Source of the DNA: Paenibacillus tianjinensis
GTDB lineage: Bacteria > Bacillota > Bacilli > Paenibacillales > Paenibacillaceae
Assembly: GCF_017086365.1 (NCBI RefSeq)
Contig: NZ_CP070969.1
Coordinates: 4,588,001 to 4,652,000 of the forward strand
DNA: 64,000 bases
Direction: 5' to 3'
Below, piece after piece: positions 45,395 to 55,041 of the stretch (position 1 is the first letter of the stretch; every line of letters begins with the position of its first letter). A program made the translations under genes and the position numbers. The notes under the pieces are model-generated. The model did not search any database. It was not told the origin of the DNA and worked only from the letters and a program-made list of their open reading frames with translations.

Positions 45395-45530
45395 GGGTGG
45401 ACGCTCCGCGAACGGACCGTTGTTCCAATCGCTGTGCTCTCCAGATTTTTTTCATTCCCCTTAGCGGTGAAAATCCGGAGACCAAGGCGACCGCTGCCGC
45501 TTTTCCACAATCGTTCCGTCCTCTCCGCTG
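45395..45530. repeat. long palindromic repeat, diverged copy 2
   Basis: It shares with 43279-43503 the core TCTCCAGATTT-N-AATCYGGAGACMAAGGCG and the flanking CGCTGCCGC-type sequences in the same order. Outer arms are less symmetric. This shows that the element is repeated in the genome. Confidence 0.6.
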
Positions 45531-45635
45531 TTTAAGCGGGAAATGGATCTACAATCTTTAAAAATCGCACAAAAAAGAAACCATCCTTTGGTAAAATGGA
45601 GTTACCACACAACCATTTCAAAGGAGAGGTTTCTT

Positions 45636-47195
45636 TTGTACATTCAATATACCATGGACCAACTTTGCTTGCCAATGGATCTGGAAGAAGATATTCCCGA
45701 AAACCACCTCGTTCGTGTCGTTAACGCAGCCGTCAATCGGCTAGACGACACCATCTTTGACACTGCCTATCCCGGTGGCGGCCGTGACAGCTACCACCCT
45801 AAAATGCTCACCAAAGTCATTATCTATGCGTATACGCAGCGCATTTATTCCTCCCGGCAAATCGCCAAAGCGGTCCGAGAAAACATTCCCTTCATGTGGC
45901 TAGCGGGACGACAACGCCCGGATTTCCGCACGCTCAACCGCTTTCGTTCTCAGCGGATGAAGGACGTCCTAGAAATGGTATTTACCGCCGTGCTTCAGTT
46001 TCTGGCGGACGAGAAATACATCTCCTTCGAGCATTATTTTGTAGATGGCACAAAAATAGAGGCAAATGCGAATCGCTATACCTTCGTGTGGGGTAAAGCC
46101 GTTAGTAAGCATAAAGCCAAGCTGCAAGAAAAGGTACATGCATTGTTTGCCGACATTGAGGCTGCAGAGAAACAAGAAGAACAGGAACACCGCGGCCAGG
46201 ATCTGAGCGAACTTGGCGAGTCCGCCGAGATCGACAGTGAGAAACTTGAACAAATGACCCAGTCGTTAGAGTCGCAACTGCTGAAGAAGCCCAAGAACAA
46301 GCCATTGAAAAAAGCGGTTCGGAGGCTCCGTAAGGATCTGTTTCCGAGACTGCTGAAATATGAGCAATACCAAAACCTGCTCGGGGACCGAAACAGCTTT
46401 AGTAAGACGGACCCGGATGCCACCTTCATGCGGATGAAGGAAGATCACATGCGAAACGGTCAACTCAAACCCGGCTACAATGTACAGATCGGCACCGAAA
46501 ACCAGTTTATTTTGGCGTACAGTCTACACCAAAGACCGACGGATACGCGTTGTTTACAGCCGCACTTAGAAAAGGTGCGGCAGATCCTAGGGAGACTTCC
46601 GAGGGCGGTGATCGCGGATGCCGGCTACGGCAGTGAAGAAAATTATGCCTATTTGGAAAACGAACACGTGAAGGCCGTGGTCAAATACGGCAGCTACCAC
46701 AAAGAAAAGAGCAAAGCGTGGAAAGAGAATATCGGAAAGATTGAGAACTGGACGTACGACGAAGCCGTGGATACATGGACATGCCCCGCCGGACAAACGC
46801 TGCATTTTCGCAAAGAAAGCAAGGAAACGTTAGAGAGTGGATATGAAATCCGAAAACGTCATTACCGTAGCCAGAGCTGCGTGGGCTGTCCACTGAAGGA
46901 AAGATGTACGAAAGCCGAAGGAAATCGGGAAGTGGTTGTCAGTCTGGAACGACTGCGGTACCAGAAACAAGCTCGGGCAATTTTGCAAAGCGAGGAAGGC
47001 TTCACTTTGGCCGTACGTCGAATGACAGAACCAGAAAGTGTATTTGGACAACTAAAGAACAACCGGGGTTTCCGGCGGTTTCTGCTTCGCGGCATGGAAA
47101 AAGTGACGCTTGAAGTCGGATGGCTTTCCCTTGCCCACAATCTACTGAAGCAAGCTGCAAACGACCAAAAACGCAGAGCAGCGATCCTCCAATAA
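45636..47195 (+). CDS. IS1182-family transposase
   Basis: The 519-residue transposase has the IS1182 layout: N-terminal VVNAAVNRLDDTIFDTAYPG and SYHPKMLTKVIIYAYTQRIY, then EHYFVDGTKIEANANRYTFV (first Asp), VIADAGYGSEENYAYLE (second Asp) and a late FGQLKNNRGFRRFLLRGMEK (Glu region), with a CxxC-like SCVGCPLKERC. TTG at 45636 is chosen because AAAGGAGAGG lies 6 bases upstream. No stop or frameshift is seen. Confidence 0.92.
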   Translation: MYIQYTMDQLCLPMDLEEDIPENHLVRVVNAAVNRLDDTIFDTAYPGGGRDSYHPKMLTKVIIYAYTQRIYSSRQIAKAVRENIPFMWLAGRQRPDFRTLNRFRSQRMKDVLEMVFTAVLQFLADEKYISFEHYFVDGTKIEANANRYTFVWGKAVSKHKAKLQEKVHALFADIEAAEKQEEQEHRGQDLSELGESAEIDSEKLEQMTQSLESQLLKKPKNKPLKKAVRRLRKDLFPRLLKYEQYQNLLGDRNSFSKTDPDATFMRMKEDHMRNGQLKPGYNVQIGTENQFILAYSLHQRPTDTRCLQPHLEKVRQILGRLPRAVIADAGYGSEENYAYLENEHVKAVVKYGSYHKEKSKAWKENIGKIENWTYDEAVDTWTCPAGQTLHFRKESKETLESGYEIRKRHYRSQSCVGCPLKERCTKAEGNREVVVSLERLRYQKQARAILQSEEGFTLAVRRMTEPESVFGQLKNNRGFRRFLLRGMEKVTLEVGWLSLAHNLLKQAANDQKRRAAILQ

Positions 47196-47293
47196 CAGGA
47201 GAATCGCTACATTGTTGACGTTTTTCGGTTTTGAATAATGAAAAGGGTCTGTCTCTACTCGAAAAAATCTACTTATGGGACAGCCTCTTCGTA

Positions 47294-48547
47294 TTAAAAT
47301 TCGAATTCAACATCGCTCAGACGTCTTTGAATTTCGGAGATTACCCGTTTCTCTTCTTCCTCACCTTTAGCTACAAAAGTAACGGAGAAGCGTACGAACG
47401 GGCCGGCATCGTCCCAAGGCACGGTGGAGATCAGCTTCTCGCGGATCAGGAACTGCGAGAAATCTTCACCGGATTCAAAGCGGCGTCCGCCTTTAACACC
47501 TTTAGGTGCAGCTACATACAGGAAGAACGAGCCCTTCGGTTTCTCGGCTTTGAAGCCCAGGCTGTTCAGCGCGTCCACCAGCATGTTGTGGCGGCGGGAA
47601 TACTTGGCAGCAATGGCTTCGGTGATCTGCGGATTCGCCAGACCATAAGCGGCAGCTTTTTGAATCGCAATAAACTGACCGGAGTCATTATTGTCCTTCA
47701 CGTCGCTGAATGCCTTCACAACCAGCGGATTGCCGGCTACGAACCCGATTCTCCAGCCAGTCATGTTATAGGACTTGGAGAGGGAGTGCAGCTCTACGCC
47801 GACATCCTTCGCACCTGGAACAGATAGGAAGCTCAGCGGCTTCACGCCATCATAAGTCAGGGCTGCGTAAGGAGCGTCATGGATGACTACGACATTATAT
47901 TTTTTGGCCCAGTCTACAACAGCGCTGAAAAATTCAGGGGTTGCGCTTGCGCCGGTAGGGTTGTTCGGATAGTTCAGATAGAGCAGCTTCGCTTTGCGGG
48001 CGATGTCTTCCGGAATGGAGTTCAGGTCAGGCAGGAAGTTGTTTTCCTTCTTGAGTTCCACGGTGTGGACTTGTCCGCCTAAGTATTTGGTGTGTGTGCC
48101 CAGCACCGGATATCCCGGAATGGTCATGATTGTGATGTCGCCCGGATTGATGAAGCAGGATGGCAGCATCGCCAAAGCCGGCTTCGAACCGATGGAATGC
48201 ACCACTTCGGTCACTGGATCAATGCCGTCAACCTGAAATACTTCCTTCAGGTAAGCGGCAGCTGCTGCTTTGAATTCTGGAATTCCGTTATCGGAATAAC
48301 CGCGGTTCTCTTCTTTGGCCGCTTCGAGGGCAAGCTTGGCGACAATGCCTTCATCAGCCATTTCGTCCGGTTCGCCTACGCCCATGTCAATCAGTTCAAT
48401 GTTAGGAAAATCCTGCTTTGCCGAAGCTTTAGCGCGTTTGATTTTCTCAAATTTATAAATGTTAGTATCTTTGCCGTAGTTCGCGCCGCCGATGCGGTCT
48501 GCAAAATTAGTCTGAATAAAGGTGTTCTGGTATTGTTCAATACTCAT
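47294..48547 (-). CDS. dapL: LL-diaminopimelate aminotransferase
   Basis: DapL converts tetrahydrodipicolinate directly to LL-diaminopimelate, a short route to lysine and peptidoglycan. The 417-residue fold-I aminotransferase has the PLP lysine in LHSLSKSYNMTGWRIGF (about 239), with IDMGVGEPDEMADEG and YLNYPNNPTGASAT, all close to DapL. The ATG at 48547 follows AGGAGATGAGAACAAG. An ATG eight codons earlier lacks a ribosome site. The IS1182 gene ends 98 bases beyond its stop. Confidence 0.9.
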   Translation of the reverse strand: MSIEQYQNTFIQTNFADRIGGANYGKDTNIYKFEKIKRAKASAKQDFPNIELIDMGVGEPDEMADEGIVAKLALEAAKEENRGYSDNGIPEFKAAAAAYLKEVFQVDGIDPVTEVVHSIGSKPALAMLPSCFINPGDITIMTIPGYPVLGTHTKYLGGQVHTVELKKENNFLPDLNSIPEDIARKAKLLYLNYPNNPTGASATPEFFSAVVDWAKKYNVVVIHDAPYAALTYDGVKPLSFLSVPGAKDVGVELHSLSKSYNMTGWRIGFVAGNPLVVKAFSDVKDNNDSGQFIAIQKAAAYGLANPQITEAIAAKYSRRHNMLVDALNSLGFKAEKPKGSFFLYVAAPKGVKGGRRFESGEDFSQFLIREKLISTVPWDDAGPFVRFSVTFVAKGEEEEKRVISEIQRRLSDVEFEF

Positions 48548-48669
48548 AATCTTGTTCTCATCTCCTGGCATTTTTTGTATCCCATGATTGATTATCTTTA
48601 CATCTTATATCCTAAATATGAAGGAAAGCCGCCTTCAAAACCATGGATTTATCATCACTTCATTTGTAC

Positions 48670-49644
48670 TTATCTGCTGCGCAGTGTAAACAGCACTTCT
48701 TCCATATCTGCAGGAATCGGTCTGCTATATTCCATATACTGTCCTGTCGAAGGATGTACGAAGCCCAGTACAGCGGCATGCAGAGCCTGTCCAGCCATGG
48801 TGATCCCTTTACTGCGCCCGTATACCGGATCCCCGACCAGCGGATGACCGATAAACTTCATATGCACGCGGATCTGGTGCGTACGCCCCGTCTCCAGCTG
48901 CAGCTCCAGCAGGGTACAGTCCCCAAAGCGCTCCAGCACGGTAAAATGCGTCACTGACCGCTTGCTGTTCTTCTCGGTTACCGTATACAACTTACGGTCA
49001 TGGGGATCGCGGCCGATCGGCGCATCCACAGTTCCCTTGTCATGCGACAGGTTGCCGTGCACTACAGCGATATAACGGCGTGTAACGCTGTGCTCTTTGA
49101 GCTGGGCGGCAAGCGAGGCATGACTGGCATCATTTTTGGCTGCCATAATCAGACCTGAAGTGTCCTTGTCGATGCGGTGCACAATACCCGGACGGATCTC
49201 GCCGTTAATGCCGGACAGATCCTTGCAGTGATGCATCAGCGCATTGACCAGGGTACCCGAAGGGTGCCCTGCTGCCGGATGGACAACCATGCCGCGCGGC
49301 TTGTTGACCACAATGACATCGCTGTCCTCGTATACCACATCAAGCGGAATATCCTCCGCCACCAGATCGGTCACTTCCGGCTCTGGAACGGTAACCGCCA
49401 CAACATCGCCTTCAGTCAGCTTATAATTCGCTTTTACAGGAGCACCGTTTACCGTAACATGTCCATTGCTGATCCACAGTTGTACCTGAGAACGGGAAAT
49501 ATCTTCTTCCCAGGACTCGGTGATATATTTATCGATCCGTTCCTTGGCATTTTCTGCAATAACCGTCCATTCGGTGACGTCCTTATCTTCTTCGGAGGCG
49601 GCCCCAGCCGCCATCTCTTTGACGTCCTTATTCAAATCATTCAT
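48670..49644 (-). CDS. rluD: RluA-family pseudouridine synthase (RluD/YlyB)
   Basis: The 324-residue enzyme isomerises uridines in 23S rRNA. It has an N-terminal S4 RNA-binding domain (about 35-95; SRSQVQLWISNGHVTVNGAP) and the catalytic motif GIVHRIDKDTSGLIM (Asp about 157). The genome order lspA-ylyB-pyrR of Bacillus subtilis is kept apart from the insertion of dapL and the region to 43640. Its ATG overlaps the end of lspA by 8 bases. Confidence 0.93.
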   Translation of the reverse strand: MNDLNKDVKEMAAGAASEEDKDVTEWTVIAENAKERIDKYITESWEEDISRSQVQLWISNGHVTVNGAPVKANYKLTEGDVVAVTVPEPEVTDLVAEDIPLDVVYEDSDVIVVNKPRGMVVHPAAGHPSGTLVNALMHHCKDLSGINGEIRPGIVHRIDKDTSGLIMAAKNDASHASLAAQLKEHSVTRRYIAVVHGNLSHDKGTVDAPIGRDPHDRKLYTVTEKNSKRSVTHFTVLERFGDCTLLELQLETGRTHQIRVHMKFIGHPLVGDPVYGRSKGITMAGQALHAAVLGFVHPSTGQYMEYSRPIPADMEEVLFTLRSR

Positions 49645-50152
49645 TCCCTTCTCTGACTTCCTTGGATTCCTTGACTTCGGTAATATCTTCTCCGCCCTTC
49701 ATGTCACGCAGCGTATCGAGAATAATCAGCGCTACCCCAATGACGATGCAGGAGTCGGCCACATTGAAAATCGGGAACGTATAGCTGCCGAAATTGAACA
49801 TCAGGAAGTCTACAACTTCGCCGTTCAGTAAACGGTCCAAAAAGTTGCCGACCGCTCCGCCAAGCACAAGTGCCAGCGCAGTAGGCAGCAGTTTGCGGGT
49901 CTTCCGGGCTTTGTTCAGGTACCAGACGATACCGACAACAACGATAACCGTAATCAAAATGAAGAACCATTGCTGTCCTTCAAGAATTCCGAAAGCGGCT
50001 CCACGATTGCGGTGAGAGGTAATAATAAAGAAATCCTTAATAACCGGAATCTGCTCAGCGATCTCCAGCCGGGTAGCAATGATATATTTGGTACCCTGGT
50101 CAATCAAAAATACAATAAGCGCAATCAGAAAGTACACCACAGAAGTTGTCAC
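49637..50152 (-). CDS. lspA: lipoprotein signal peptidase (signal peptidase II)
   Basis: The 171-residue membrane aspartyl protease cuts the signal peptide of lipoproteins such as the one at 15227. Four membrane helices are visible and the two catalytic Asp motifs are GAVGNFLDRLLNGEVVDF (about 104-121) and FNVADSCIVIG (about 129-139). It has a charged C-terminal extension (GGEDITEVKESKEV) longer than usual. Confidence 0.96.
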   Translation of the reverse strand: MTTSVVYFLIALIVFLIDQGTKYIIATRLEIAEQIPVIKDFFIITSHRNRGAAFGILEGQQWFFILITVIVVVGIVWYLNKARKTRKLLPTALALVLGGAVGNFLDRLLNGEVVDFLMFNFGSYTFPIFNVADSCIVIGVALIILDTLRDMKGGEDITEVKESKEVREGNE

Positions 50153-50375
50153 TCCGTTCTTATTTTTCCCGCGGATGCGGTACGAATACTGAATAAAGAC
50201 TTGTATATTGTAGCACAGGCCTCAAGAAACCGTCCATTGCAGGCCTTTAGCAAACGGCCGCTTGCTCAGAACTATTTTCCAGCGGTAAAATACCGTTCCT
50301 CAGGTCAAGCTATCAAAGGAAGAACCGGTGTAAGCTGCCGGTAACCATCTGCACCTGAAAGGAGCATAGGGCCCT

Positions 50376-51107
50376 ATGAGCCGACTGACACCACAGCAGC
50401 TTGGAGAGTTGCATACCGTACTGCTTCAGCAGCAGCAGGAAATCAGCCACCGTCTGCAAAACAACGGGCATTATGGACTGCAGGAATCACTGCGCGATAA
50501 CACCGGAGAGCTCTCCACTAACGACAATCATCCCGGCGATGCCGCAACAGAGCTGTATCACCGCTCCATGGACATTTCCCTTGTAGAGCGGGATGAACAT
50601 GAGCTCGAGGAAATCGATGATGCCCTGAAAGCGATGGATGAGGGCAGCTACGGCAGCTGCGCCGTCTGTGGACAGGACATTCCATATGAACGCTTGTCCG
50701 TTGTCCCTGCAACCCGGTATTGCAAAGAGCATAATCCCCGCCAGTTTTCCCCGTTTACACGGCCGGCGGAAGAAGAATTCCTGTCGCCTCCCTTTGGACG
50801 GACCAGCCTCGATGAACGAGAGGAGCAAAACGGCTTCGACGGCGAAGACGCCTGGCAGATTGTTGAAAGCTATGGCAGCTCGAACTCCCCGGCCATGGCC
50901 GAAGATAATGAGATCCGCTCGTATAATGACATGGAGATCGAGGCCGATGAGACTGAAGGCTTTGTAGAGCCATGGGAAAATTTTGTCGCCACGGACATTG
51001 CCGGCAATCATCTCACCATAATCAAAGGAAACAGCTACCGTCACTATATGGATTCGGAGGAAGGCAGCTATCTCCTGGATCCGAACAGAAAAGCAGACAG
51101 GGAGTAG
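50376..51107 (+). CDS. TraR/DksA-family zinc-finger protein (YlyA/YteA type)
   Basis: The 243-residue product has an N-terminal coiled coil (LTPQQLGELHTVLLQQQQEI), the acidic tip LSTNDNHPGDAATELYHRSM, and a zinc finger GSCAVCGQDIPYERLSV...YCKEH (about 91-115). The long C-terminal part ends FVEPWENFVATDIAGN and is typical of the Bacillus YteA/YlyA group. YlyA lies at this position in Bacillus subtilis, but here the gene points the other way. DksA-like proteins bind RNA polymerase; YlyA is linked with sigma-G in spores. Confidence 0.85.
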   Translation: MSRLTPQQLGELHTVLLQQQQEISHRLQNNGHYGLQESLRDNTGELSTNDNHPGDAATELYHRSMDISLVERDEHELEEIDDALKAMDEGSYGSCAVCGQDIPYERLSVVPATRYCKEHNPRQFSPFTRPAEEEFLSPPFGRTSLDEREEQNGFDGEDAWQIVESYGSSNSPAMAEDNEIRSYNDMEIEADETEGFVEPWENFVATDIAGNHLTIIKGNSYRHYMDSEEGSYLLDPNRKADRE

Positions 51108-51153
51108 CCATGGGCTGCTCCTTTTTCTCACAAAAACTCAAAAGACTGCCCCG

Positions 51154-51585
51154 TTAAAAGGTCTTCAGCTCCAGCTGATGCTGGACGATCCGGACTATGT
51201 CAGCAATATAATCCCCGATGATCGGCAGATTGAGCGCGCCAAGCACCTGCAGGACATAAATAATGGTCGCGGCAAAAAAAGTAAAGCCCAGCGCGATCCC
51301 CACCCCGCGGGCCGTCCCCGCCATAACATTGAGCCAGATTAAGCGAAAAGGGGAGTGCAGCAGCTCCGTATAGTCTGCGATCCGCGACTTCTCCATCTGC
51401 TGGGCCAGTCCGGTAGTCAGCCGGTAGACGGCATTCAGCTTTTCTTCCTGCGTAATTTGCGGCTCCTCTTTCGTATCCGGCTGCCTCTCCCTATCCTGTT
51501 CCGAATTGAGGGTTGCCCGCGATGTCTTAATGGAGATTCTCCCGTTATAGATAGAATTATTGTGCTCCTGCTCCCTACCCGCCAC
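51154..51585 (-). CDS. DUF5665 small membrane protein
   Basis: The C-terminal 95 residues (IADYTELLHSPFRLIWLNVM through to YIADIVRIVQ) match DUF5665 proteins: a helical stretch, then one or two membrane helices with GTARGVGIALGFTFFAATII. GTG at 51585, after AAGGGGCTATCAAGG, is a fair start giving 143 residues. A longer frame reaches 51744 but its first 50 residues look non-coding. Function unknown. Confidence 0.7.
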   Translation of the reverse strand: MAGREQEHNNSIYNGRISIKTSRATLNSEQDRERQPDTKEEPQITQEEKLNAVYRLTTGLAQQMEKSRIADYTELLHSPFRLIWLNVMAGTARGVGIALGFTFFAATIIYVLQVLGALNLPIIGDYIADIVRIVQHQLELKTF

Positions 51586-51890
51586 CCTTGATAGCCCCTT
51601 CCACGGTATTCTCAGCAACCCGTCCTGCCTGCCCTTTGCCGCAAATAAAAAGTCCGGCCCTGATAGAGAGGATCTCTCCAGGAACACGGACTCGTTATTG
51701 TACGCCTTAGATAAAGATGTTCTGCAATCAATCTCTATCTTCACGCAGTAACGGCATCCTGTAAGCGGTACGGGTACCGTTCACTAAGGGAAAGCACACG
51801 CCCCTCGCTCAGGGCTGCCTGGACGTTTCTTCTTATGCCGTTAGTATATGCCATTTAGGGACAGGTAATGCACAGTTGCCCGCGTACGGC

Positions 51891-54800
51891 TTAAGCTCCG
51901 ATAAAGATCCCGATGGACCTTCCGCCCGCATCCACGGTCTCAAAGCTGTGATCACCGTCAAAATCAACCGTAGTCACCAGGACATTCTCACGCAGCACAT
52001 GTTCAAACGCAGTAACAGCTGCTTTCAGCTCGTCATCCAGCTGCAGCGAGAGGGCAATCCGTTTCTCAATCGCCAGATCCTGACGTTTGCGGGTATCCTG
52101 CACGGCACGGATGATTTCGCGCACCCAGCCCTCCTGCTCCAGTTCCGGCGTGATCTCGGTATTCAGCGCCACGGTCAGACCATATCCGGAGGCGGCAGCA
52201 AATCCGGCTTTAGCCTGTTTCTCAACCAGCAGCTCTTCGGCAGTAATCTGCAGCTCTTCGCCTTCCGGTGAGACAATTGCAACGATGCCCTCGCTCACGG
52301 CTTTGCGGGTAGCTTCGCTGTCCATACCTTTCAGGAAGCCCTGCAGGAAGCCGACGTTTTTGCCGTACTTCTTGCCTGCTACCTTGAGGTTCAGCTTCAG
52401 GGTGAAGTCCACAAAGCCGCTGTCGCTGTTCTCCAGAACAATATGCTTAACATTGATCTCATCCTTGATGATCTCCTCATAATCTGCAATATCCAAATTG
52501 CGGTCCAGGGAAACAATCAGTTCAGACAATGGCTGACGGTTCTTGATACCGGTCTCGTTGCGCACGTTACGGGCCAGCTCCACAATACCTCTGGCACTTT
52601 CCATATCGCGTTCCAGCTCAAGGTCGATCAGGTTCTCATCCGCCTTCGGATAATCCGCCAGATGCACACTTTCTCCGCCGCCCAGGTTCGTGAAGATATC
52701 CTCAGACAGCATCGGTGTAAACGGAGCCATCAGCGTAGCTGTAGTAAGCAGCACATGTGTCAGTGTCCGGTAAGCGTCAAGCTTCTCTTCGCCGAGTCCG
52801 CTGCCCCAGAACCGGTCACGGGAACGGCGGATGTACCAGTTGCTCAGCTCATCTACGAAGTTCTCAATCGCTTTGGACGTATTGACGAAGTCATTGACGG
52901 CAAGGCCCTTATCCACCAGCAGAATCAGGCTGTTCAGGCGGGAGAGAATCCAGCGGTCCAGCTTATGTTCCGAGACCTTGAACGGATGATCCACAGGATC
53001 ATAGCCGTCAATACCGGCGTACAGCGTCAGGAAAGCATGGGTATTTACGAGTGTATCGACTACCTTAGATTTGGTCTCGCCGACCAGGCCGCGTGAAAAG
53101 CGTTTGTTATTCCATGGCGCACTGTCAGACAGGATCGCCCAACGGAATGCGTCAGTGCCGTATTCGTTCATGATTTCCCAAGGGTCGATTACGTTGCCTT
53201 TGGATTTGGACATTTTTTGGCCATTCTCATCGAAGATGTGGCCGTGGGCGATAACCGCTTTGTAAGGCGCTTTGCCCTTGAACAGTGTCGATACCGCAAG
53301 CAGGCTGTAGAACCAGCCGCGTGTCTGGTCGATCCCTTCGCAGATCATATCCGCCGGATACTGGTCTTCAAAGGTCTCATTGTTCTCGAACGGGTAGTGA
53401 CTCTGGGCGAACGGCATCGAGCCGCTATCAAACCAGACGTCGATGACTTCCGGTGTACGCACCATCACTCCGCCTTCGCTGAACGGGCTGCGCAGCTTAA
53501 TGTTATCCACATACGGCTTATGCAGCTCGATGTCCTCGGCAACTTCGCCGATCGCCATCGAACGCAGTTCAGCGATGCTGTGCGGTGCGAATTCCTTGCC
53601 GGTGTCCTGGCAGACCCAGACGTTAAGTGGTGTGCCCCAGTAGCGGTTACGGCTGATATTCCAGTCGACCAGCTCTTCCAGGAACTTGCCGAAGCGGCCT
53701 TCACGCACGTGATCAGGGTACCAGTCCACAGTGTTATTGTTAGCGATCAGCTGATCCTTGATCGCTGTCGTCTGGATGAACCAGCTGTCTGTTGCATAAT
53801 AGAGCAGCGGTGTATCGCAGCGCCAGCAGAAAGGATAGCTGTGCTCATATTTCTCTTTGTTGTAAAGCAGCCCTTTTTCGGACAGCACCTTGATGATATC
53901 CAAATCAACGTCTTTGACGAACCGTCCGGCAAAATCGCTAACCACACTGGTGTATTTACCGGAAGTGTCCACTACATTCACGAAGCTGATGCCGTTCTCA
54001 CGGCAGCTCTTGTAGTCATCTTCACCATGCGCCGGAGCCATGTGTACGATCCCGGTACCGCTGGAATCAGTAACAAAGGACGCGCCAACGATCACATTGT
54101 GCTTCTCCGCCTTGATATAGCTGAACGGCGGCGTGTAGCTCTGTCCGATAAAATCGGCACCTGTGTGAGTAGAAAGGATAGTGTAGTCGCCTTTCAGCAC
54201 TTCCTCCACCAGGTTCTTAGCTAAGATATATACACCATCTTCCTGCTGGGCACGCACATATTCCATCTCCGGGTTCATGGCCAGCGCCATATGTGCCGGA
54301 AGCGTCCAAGGTGTAGTCGTCCATGCAAGCACATAATCTCCACTGCCTTCGAGCTTGAACTTCGCGGTAGCACTCAGATCCTTAACAGTCTTGTAGCCCT
54401 GCGCCACTTCATGGGAGCTCAGCGTCGTCTGACAGCTAGGGCAGTAGGGGCTGACGCGGTGCCCGCGGTACATCAGACCTTTCTCATGCACCGTAGCCAG
54501 GATGTTCCATACACTCTCGATGTAGGTATTGTCCAGCGTCACATAAGGGTTATCCAGATCGGTCCAGTAGCCGATCGCTTCCGTGAACTCGCGCCACTGC
54601 TTCTCGTAGCCGAATACACTTTCCTTACATTCCTTGATGAATTTCTCTACACCGTACTCTTCGATATCCTGCTTGCCGGAGATGCCGAGCTTCTTCTGCA
54701 CGCCGAGTTCAACCGGCAGGCCATGGGTATCCCAGCCGGCCTTGCGCACAACGCGGAAGCCCTTCATCGTCTGGTAGCGGCCGATAAAGTCCTTGATAAC

Positions 54801-54983
54801 CCGGCCCAGCACGTGCCCGATATGCGGCACGCCGTTCGCTGTCGGAGGTCCTTCATAGAATACATAGTTCGGGCGTCCTGCACGGTTCTCCATGGATCTG
54901 CGGAACGTATTTTCGTCGCTCCATTTCTTTAAGATGCGGACATCTCTGGCCCGCGCCTTTTCTTTGACATCTACCTTTTGCAT
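51891..54983 (-). CDS. ileS: isoleucyl-tRNA synthetase (eukaryote-like class, IleS2 type)
   Basis: IleRS charges tRNA-Ile. The 1030-residue enzyme has the HIGH motif in TANGVPHIGHVLGR (about 55) and KMSKSKG (about 603), with the large editing domain between. AGWDTHGLPVELGVQKKLG and the lack of a C-terminal zinc finger put it in the eukaryote-like group that includes mupirocin-resistant IleS2, unlike the usual Bacillus subtilis IleS1 enzyme. ATG 54983 follows AAAGGATTGACCCTC. It is controlled by a T-box leader far upstream. Confidence 0.95.
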   Translation of the reverse strand: MQKVDVKEKARARDVRILKKWSDENTFRRSMENRAGRPNYVFYEGPPTANGVPHIGHVLGRVIKDFIGRYQTMKGFRVVRKAGWDTHGLPVELGVQKKLGISGKQDIEEYGVEKFIKECKESVFGYEKQWREFTEAIGYWTDLDNPYVTLDNTYIESVWNILATVHEKGLMYRGHRVSPYCPSCQTTLSSHEVAQGYKTVKDLSATAKFKLEGSGDYVLAWTTTPWTLPAHMALAMNPEMEYVRAQQEDGVYILAKNLVEEVLKGDYTILSTHTGADFIGQSYTPPFSYIKAEKHNVIVGASFVTDSSGTGIVHMAPAHGEDDYKSCRENGISFVNVVDTSGKYTSVVSDFAGRFVKDVDLDIIKVLSEKGLLYNKEKYEHSYPFCWRCDTPLLYYATDSWFIQTTAIKDQLIANNNTVDWYPDHVREGRFGKFLEELVDWNISRNRYWGTPLNVWVCQDTGKEFAPHSIAELRSMAIGEVAEDIELHKPYVDNIKLRSPFSEGGVMVRTPEVIDVWFDSGSMPFAQSHYPFENNETFEDQYPADMICEGIDQTRGWFYSLLAVSTLFKGKAPYKAVIAHGHIFDENGQKMSKSKGNVIDPWEIMNEYGTDAFRWAILSDSAPWNNKRFSRGLVGETKSKVVDTLVNTHAFLTLYAGIDGYDPVDHPFKVSEHKLDRWILSRLNSLILLVDKGLAVNDFVNTSKAIENFVDELSNWYIRRSRDRFWGSGLGEEKLDAYRTLTHVLLTTATLMAPFTPMLSEDIFTNLGGGESVHLADYPKADENLIDLELERDMESARGIVELARNVRNETGIKNRQPLSELIVSLDRNLDIADYEEIIKDEINVKHIVLENSDSGFVDFTLKLNLKVAGKKYGKNVGFLQGFLKGMDSEATRKAVSEGIVAIVSPEGEELQITAEELLVEKQAKAGFAAASGYGLTVALNTEITPELEQEGWVREIIRAVQDTRKRQDLAIEKRIALSLQLDDELKAAVTAFEHVLRENVLVTTVDFDGDHSFETVDAGGRSIGIFIGA

Positions 54984-55041
54984 GAGGGTCAATCCTTTCA
55001 ATGGTGTAATCATGAAACCCAGTTTCAAAAGCCTTTCGATC

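Larger units (their letters stand above)
45319..47287 (+). mobile_element. IS1182-family insertion sequence, ends tentative
   Basis: GGGGCTGTCCCAAAAG (45319-45334) and, inverted, GAGGCTGTCCCATAAG (47272-47287) match in 14 of 16 positions and could be the ends. No target duplication is obvious. With these limits the second palindromic repeat (45395-45530) would be inside, which is unusual, so the left end may really lie nearer 45540. Confidence 0.45.
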
